Part shown: piece after piece, positions 60,201-64,000 of the stretch
Position numbering within the stretch: position 1 is the stretch's first letter
Layout of the letters: each line of letters starts with the position of its first letter
Assembly (NCBI GenBank): GCA_013398055.1
Contig: VZRS01014304.1
Location: 372,001 to 436,000, forward strand
Length of the DNA stretch: 64,000 nt
From: Ifrita kowaldi
Taxonomy: Eukaryota; Chordata; Aves; Passeriformes; Cinclosomatidae
Direction: 5' to 3'
The notes under the pieces: model-generated
Seen by the model: the letters and a program-made list of their open reading frames with translations, nothing else
The model's database searches: none
What the model was told of the DNA's origin: nothing
Translations under genes and position numbers: made by a program

Positions 60201-63200
60201 AACCTCATTTTCTCCTTTTTAACCCCAAGTTTTAATGACCGATATTTTTATTCAAATAAATGCTAGTTACCTGCAAAATACAAAGTATTTCATTCTGCAA
60301 TAGAAGTATAGCCTACCCATGAAAAAAAAAAAGGAAAGGATTATGAAGAATTTAATCTTGACATTTCCACTCAGCCTAAATTTCACACAAGGTATTTTGG
60401 TTGGGGTGTTTTTAAACTTGGAAGAACTAGCAAAGAGGCATTGATCTTGTATATCACTGAGCAACCCACTTCAGTCCCTGCTGAAAGGAAGTACTGACAC
60501 TGGCTGGAGGACCAGAGGCTGTAATCTGATTAGTATGATAAAGTCATTGTAGACAGAATAATTGTTTCCTTGAGAGAAAAGACTATTTGAGACATTTGGC
60601 CTCAGTAACATGACACAGTTTTCTAGCCATGAATCATTCCTACTTTAACACAGTTCCTCTCCAGCAGCCACAAAACAAGCCTGCATACATATGGCCCTTG
60701 TCAGAAGATGCTGGGCTGATAATATGAAGAAGGGAACACTACTTCCACAGAAAACAAACAGACTTAAAAAAAGCATAAGTAAAGCTACTCAGAAAATAAA
60801 GCTTAAGTCAACTAAATCCTTGGCTTTTTGACTGACACTTTAAAAAGTGTAATTTTACAGACCACTGGCAACAATATAAAGCAAAAGTTAAAAGTAATAT
60901 GCATTTTAATCAGCTATTTCCCTTCATCAGAAGGCAATAGCAAAATGACACCAGAGCATCAGATACAAGCCTTAAACTGTTCCCTAGCTCAAGAAATACA
61001 AACAATTTCCTATTAAAGCTGTAATTCTTTAATGTTAGATATTGACTCACCTCAGAACGACTTATAGCATTTTACCAGTGACAAGTTATAAATTCTCATT
61101 AGGCCTACACTGCTTTTCTATGCACAAATGCTTTATTCTAACATTTAGCAGAAGTCCTTGAAACCCAAGAGTCATCACTAGAATTCATTCAGAGGCAGTT
61201 TGCCTACAAAACTCATTTCATATATGCAGATTTCTGTCTTACCCAGCTGTAAAAGTCTTTTTGGTAGAAAAGCTGAAGCTTTGCCGGAGAGATGCAGCAT
61301 GGGGAGAAATTGCCATTCTTGGTACAGTTTTAGGAGTCACTGCTGGGAACCCTGAGATCCGACGGATGGGTGTAGGTAGGCCAGAGCGTTTCACACTGGC
61401 AGGAGTCATGGTGGCAGACCTCTCAGGAAAACAAAAACTCTGTCCTTTCATAGGAGTGCTGACTGCCATGGCACTAGAAGAGGAACATGCCTTAGCCAAA
61501 AACCTTCTAGAAATTGTTTGAATAACACTATTCTACCAAACGATAGAAATCCATTTCCCATTGGTCAGCAAGGGAACAGTATTCAACTTAAAGCTGATAA
61601 TCACAGCATAGTAGGGGCTTTACTTGACAAGAATTCTTTTATGAATTATTTTAGTCTACTTAGCACTGCAAAGAAACCTCTTCTGAATAGAGTGGGAGGA
61701 GTTATTTGGTTTAGTTTTGAGTTTTGATTTGCATTTAATCAGTTCCAGCAGGCATTAACACATCTAACTCGGCAGGTCTCAAGGGACTAGATAATGAAGT
61801 TGGAACTTTTAAGACTGTTGCAACACCCAACCATGTTGCATGCTGAGAAGGATACCTCAGTGTATTCAATTTTCAGTGAAGCCCTACCTTCCAGGTGTGC
61901 CACAAAATGTTAATCCAAGAGATGGTGTTGCTTTTGGTGCCAATTTGTTTGGTGTTGCATCTAAAGAGAAAAGTTTTGTTAATTGCTATCAGATTTGTAT
62001 TTCTTTCTTTTATAGCAATTATCTTTCAGTTAAATACTAATTCCTTTCCACAGGTGGAGAGAAGTGTAGTGAAACAAGTAACAAGCCTTCAAGGCAACAT
62101 TTGCTTTTAATAACTACAGTAGCAGACAGGTCATACAAAGTATGTGCTTACCTTGAGTTTTCACAGGAGCCTTAGTTTGACCTGTGGAAACAGACAAAAC
62201 TCTAGCCTTGGGCTTTGCACACAGGCTTCCTTTTGGTGAACTCCCATCTTTATTCTGCTGACATAGCTGCTGCAGACTGGGAACAGAGCTTGGTCTCTGA
62301 ATTCCACTGCTTGCAGCCTCAGATGATGTTGCAGAAGCTGAAGATTTAGCCAGGCTTATAGCACTAGATATTTTGGGAGTACTAGCTGATCTCACTTGCT
62401 TCCTGGATTTTTCAGTATTGGCAGCCTGCAGAGATGACACTGTGGTAGGTCTGACAAGGGCCAGCCTGTTTGCACTAGATGAAAGCTTAGAGCCACTCAC
62501 ACTAGCTTTTGATGACGTGCTTGATTTTCCTGAAATAGAAAGTTGTACTTCTGAAGTTTTTGACTAAGCAGAATAATCATACTAACACAGGAAAGAAAAA
62601 CAGCAATTTACAGCATTTAAATTTAGGTTCAAATAATTCAAGTTTAAGGAGAATATATAACACTATGGAAAATTTATTCCTCAAATTCTTCAGCAATTTT
62701 ATTTTATGGTCTTCCCACCAAATTCCTGAATTACTGCAATCAGGTGAAAGAATATTCTTCAAGGAATGCCAAAACAGCTTGCAGATTCAAATTACTTTCA
62801 GCATTTTCTCCCAGCATAGCCCCGTTCCCTTAAGTGGCCTTTCAAGGAGGTAACAGCTTGAGTTACACTGATTAACACCACAGACTAAACTACCCCATAA
62901 ACATTTTTTCCAGATTTCTGTAAAGTTCGTACTTTTAATCTGTAGATTACTTTCATTAAGAGGATGAATCTTGATTAGACATTGTATTGCATAAAATAGT
63001 TCTTACTAAGCTTCTAATAATATGTTATTAATCTCCCAGAAACAAGGTGCAAAATAAAAATTTGCTGTAACTTGGTATTTTATAGATGTACAAGAACTGT
63101 AGTCCTTACATCTGTCTTCTTTTAGAAGACTGTTTTCCTGATCCTTTGAGGCTTACTGAAATGGTCAAATTGATGGCCTCAATACAGTACAAGCCTCTTG

Positions 63201-63855
63201 GCTGTGTTATCTCCCTAAAGATGTTTTTCCCATCTGCTTGAGTAAAGCTTATCCTTTATTTAGGCCTGCAGAAATGTGGAATAAAGCCTTCCACCTTCCT
63301 TCCAAATTTCAGTTGTTTTGGTAGGTTTTTTTTTCCTTTTTTTTCTTTTAATTCCAGTCAGACAAGCTTAGAGCATTCAGAAGCTCACGTTCTTGGCTAT
63401 AATAGAGAAGATCATGCACGAAAGGAACAGAATTCCTGGGGCACTGCTTCCTTTCTAGCTGTGTCAGCTGCTCACATGTAGGCATTGGGCTTATATCAAT
63501 CTAGTTTCTACAAATTATGGATGTCTAACATTTATCTTTAGTCCACAGGGATTTACTGGGCTAGCCTAGAAAATTTTATTCTCCATACAAAACATTTCTT
63601 AGTGCTTGAATGTACTGGACACCATTAAAACATTTCCAAATCCAAAGTCCAGAACATGCTTAGCTATTTCAAAATTGATTGGTGGCACAAATCCGTAGTA
63701 AGAGCATTACCTTTTTTGCCTATAGGAGAAATGGGTAAACTTGAATTAAGACTTGAGTTCATGCTGGAAACTGATGATGAAGATGATGTAGTCTTTCTTG
63801 TGAGACCACTGGCAACACCAGGACGTTTCAGATATGTCATCTTCCTTAAGCCAGG
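57141..63855 (-). CDS. GTSE1: GTSE1, 3' portion (last seven exons)
   Basis: G2 and S-phase expressed protein 1, a largely disordered protein of cycling cells. It binds microtubules and EB1, inhibits the depolymerase MCAK on spindles, is recruited by clathrin, and restrains p53 in G2. Seven minus-strand exons join in frame to 409 residues; human GTSE1 has about 739, so the N-terminal part lies beyond 64000. Supporting motifs are KRPGVASGLTRKTTSSSSSV, SLPISPIGKKG, basic Ser/Pro-rich repeats, two clathrin-binding LIDLS motifs (LIDLSNTPE, LIDLSSPLITL) and the terminal DSPLLKF. Placement upstream of and co-oriented with TRMU matches the mammalian order. High Ser/Thr/Pro content suits Cdk-type phosphorylation (several S/T-P sites). 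Confidence 0.93.
58204..58344 (-). CDS. GTSE1: GTSE1 exon: clathrin-binding motif
   Basis: Acceptor TTTTTTAAAG, donor GTAAGT; 47 codons, phase 0. It reads ALLLDIGEDKSLPH, then SRPLIDLSNTPEVSKI. LIDLS is one of the LI[DQ]-type motifs by which GTSE1 binds the clathrin heavy-chain terminal domain. Confidence 0.93.
59385..59829 (+). repeat. CR1 LINE, about 445 bp 3' fragment
   Basis: Contains GAGGAGCAGCTGAGGGCACT, CTGCCTGGAGAAGA and TAGCAGGAAAAGGTTTTTCA, and ends GGTCCCTTCCAACTCAGAAT with ATTCTATTATTTCATGATTC. It lies in a GTSE1 intron, antisense to the gene. Confidence 0.9.
59948..60125 (-). CDS. GTSE1: GTSE1 exon: acidic segment
   Basis: Acceptor TTTTCCCTAG, donor GTAAGA. It reads SKQKQESKTQTSSEDDTSPP, then LALNFSPEKT and ends EDKQPE. 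Phase 2 entry and phase 0 exit match the neighbours. A second AG 10 nt downstream (CTAAACAG) is possible but would break frame. Confidence 0.88.
61243..61473 (-). CDS. GTSE1: GTSE1 exon: Pro-directed site-rich segment
   Basis: Acceptor CCTCTTCTAG, donor GTAAGA. 76 full codons from AMAVSTPMKGQSFC, through RSGLPTPIRRISGFPAVTPK, to SFSFSTKKTFTA. Contains several S/T-P sites (STP, MTP, LPTP, VTP, ISP). Confidence 0.9.
61888..61960 (-). CDS. GTSE1: GTSE1 exon: short linker
   Basis: Acceptor TTCTCTTTAG, donor GTAGGG. With the split Asp it reads DATPNKLAPKATPSLGLTFC then GTPG. Only this frame fits both neighbours and stays open. The donor is weaker than average. Confidence 0.8.
62152..62529 (-). 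CDS. GTSE1: GTSE1 exon: long Ser/Ala-rich disordered segment
   Basis: Acceptor TCTATTTCAG, donor GTAAGC. 125 full codons from KSSTSSKASVSG through RPSSVPSLQQLCQQNKDGSS to TGQTKAPVKTQ. Disordered and basic; little identity expected beyond motifs. Both phases fit the neighbours. Confidence 0.9.
63711..63855 (-). CDS. GTSE1: GTSE1 exon: Ser-rich microtubule-binding region
   Basis: Acceptor TTTTGGTTCAG, donor GTAATG. It reads PGLRKMTYLKRPGVASGLTR, then TSSSSSVSSMNSSLNSSLPI and SPIGKK. It matches the KRPGxAxGL and SPxGKKG motifs of mammalian GTSE1. Phase 0 start, phase 1 end. Confidence 0.92.
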
Positions 63856-64000
63856 CTGAACCAAAAGCAAAAAAATGCCCTATTTAACACATTATTTTGC
63901 CATTATTTGTCTTGGTATTATAACTTTTTACTTGTGAATTTTAGAGGAGCTCCTTAACTCAGATTACATTTTTAAAAGTGAATTTTCTTAGAGAGAGATC

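Larger units (their letters stand above)
57225..63710 (-). other. GTSE1 introns
   Basis: Introns 57225-58203, 58345-59947 (with the CR1 copy), 60126-61242, 61474-61887, 61961-62151 and 62530-63710. No further exon or repeat recognised. 63856-64000 is the 3' end of the next upstream intron. Confidence 0.8.

Noticed and set aside
1..64000. CRISPR arrays, operons, tRNA or rRNA genes, mitochondrial insertions
   Set aside because: Nothing of these kinds was recognised; the window is ordinary vertebrate genic DNA.

Overview
The window is vertebrate nuclear DNA, almost certainly from a bird. Coding sequence lies in short GT-AG exons in long introns, and there are several CR1 LINE copies with the avian 3' tail (ATTCTATG/ATTCTGTG repeats after 'TTTTCCAACCTA'). 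A solo LTR at 36085-36430 looks like a type I know from songbirds, so a passerine is my best guess. There are no bacterial-style operons. Two single N bases (36128, 56354) show this is an assembly with small unresolved spots.

Three genes are present, in the neighbourhood known from tetrapods. (1) CELSR1, plus strand, 1179-31924 plus a 3'UTR to about 35480: the last 18 coding exons of the seven-pass atypical cadherin of planar cell polarity. They run from the hormone-receptor-like domain through the GAIN/GPS region, all seven membrane helices and the cytoplasmic tail. All exon junctions keep frame (941 or 955 residues, depending on one alternative donor). Cadherin, EGF and laminin-G exons lie before the window. 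(2) TRMU, minus strand, 55975-46149: exons 2-11 (387 residues) of the mitochondrial tRNA 2-thiouridylase. Both catalytic-cysteine motifs are present. Exon 1, which should carry the ATP-binding P-loop, is not found; a CpG island containing an N sits where it should be. (3) GTSE1, minus strand, 63855-57141: the last seven exons (409 residues) of the microtubule- and clathrin-associated mitotic protein, including two clathrin-binding LIDLS motifs. Its 5' exons lie beyond 64000.

Layout: 1-31924 CELSR1 exons and introns (CR1 copies at about 5.1, 6.9, 21.1-22.4 and 23.8 kb; a hairpin at 14.5 kb; a two-unit tandem repeat at 25.3-25.6 kb); 31925-35480 CELSR1 3'UTR; 35481-46080 intergenic between convergent CELSR1 and TRMU (solo LTR, degenerate LINE reverse-transcriptase fragment, a dispersed direct repeat, one orphan exon-like ORF); 46081-55975 TRMU; 56180-56460 CpG-island promoter; 56463-63855 GTSE1 with a CR1 copy at 59.4-59.8 kb.

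The three genes share no pathway. Linkage is ordinary vertebrate synteny. I did not find a convincing new biological system. The more interesting items are splicing features (an in-frame alternative donor in CELSR1, an apparent GC-AG intron in TRMU, a NAGNAG acceptor, a stop codon embedded in a donor-like site) and the missing TRMU exon 1. Exon boundaries were set by eye from splice consensus, frame continuity and remembered homologous proteins; no alignment was run.
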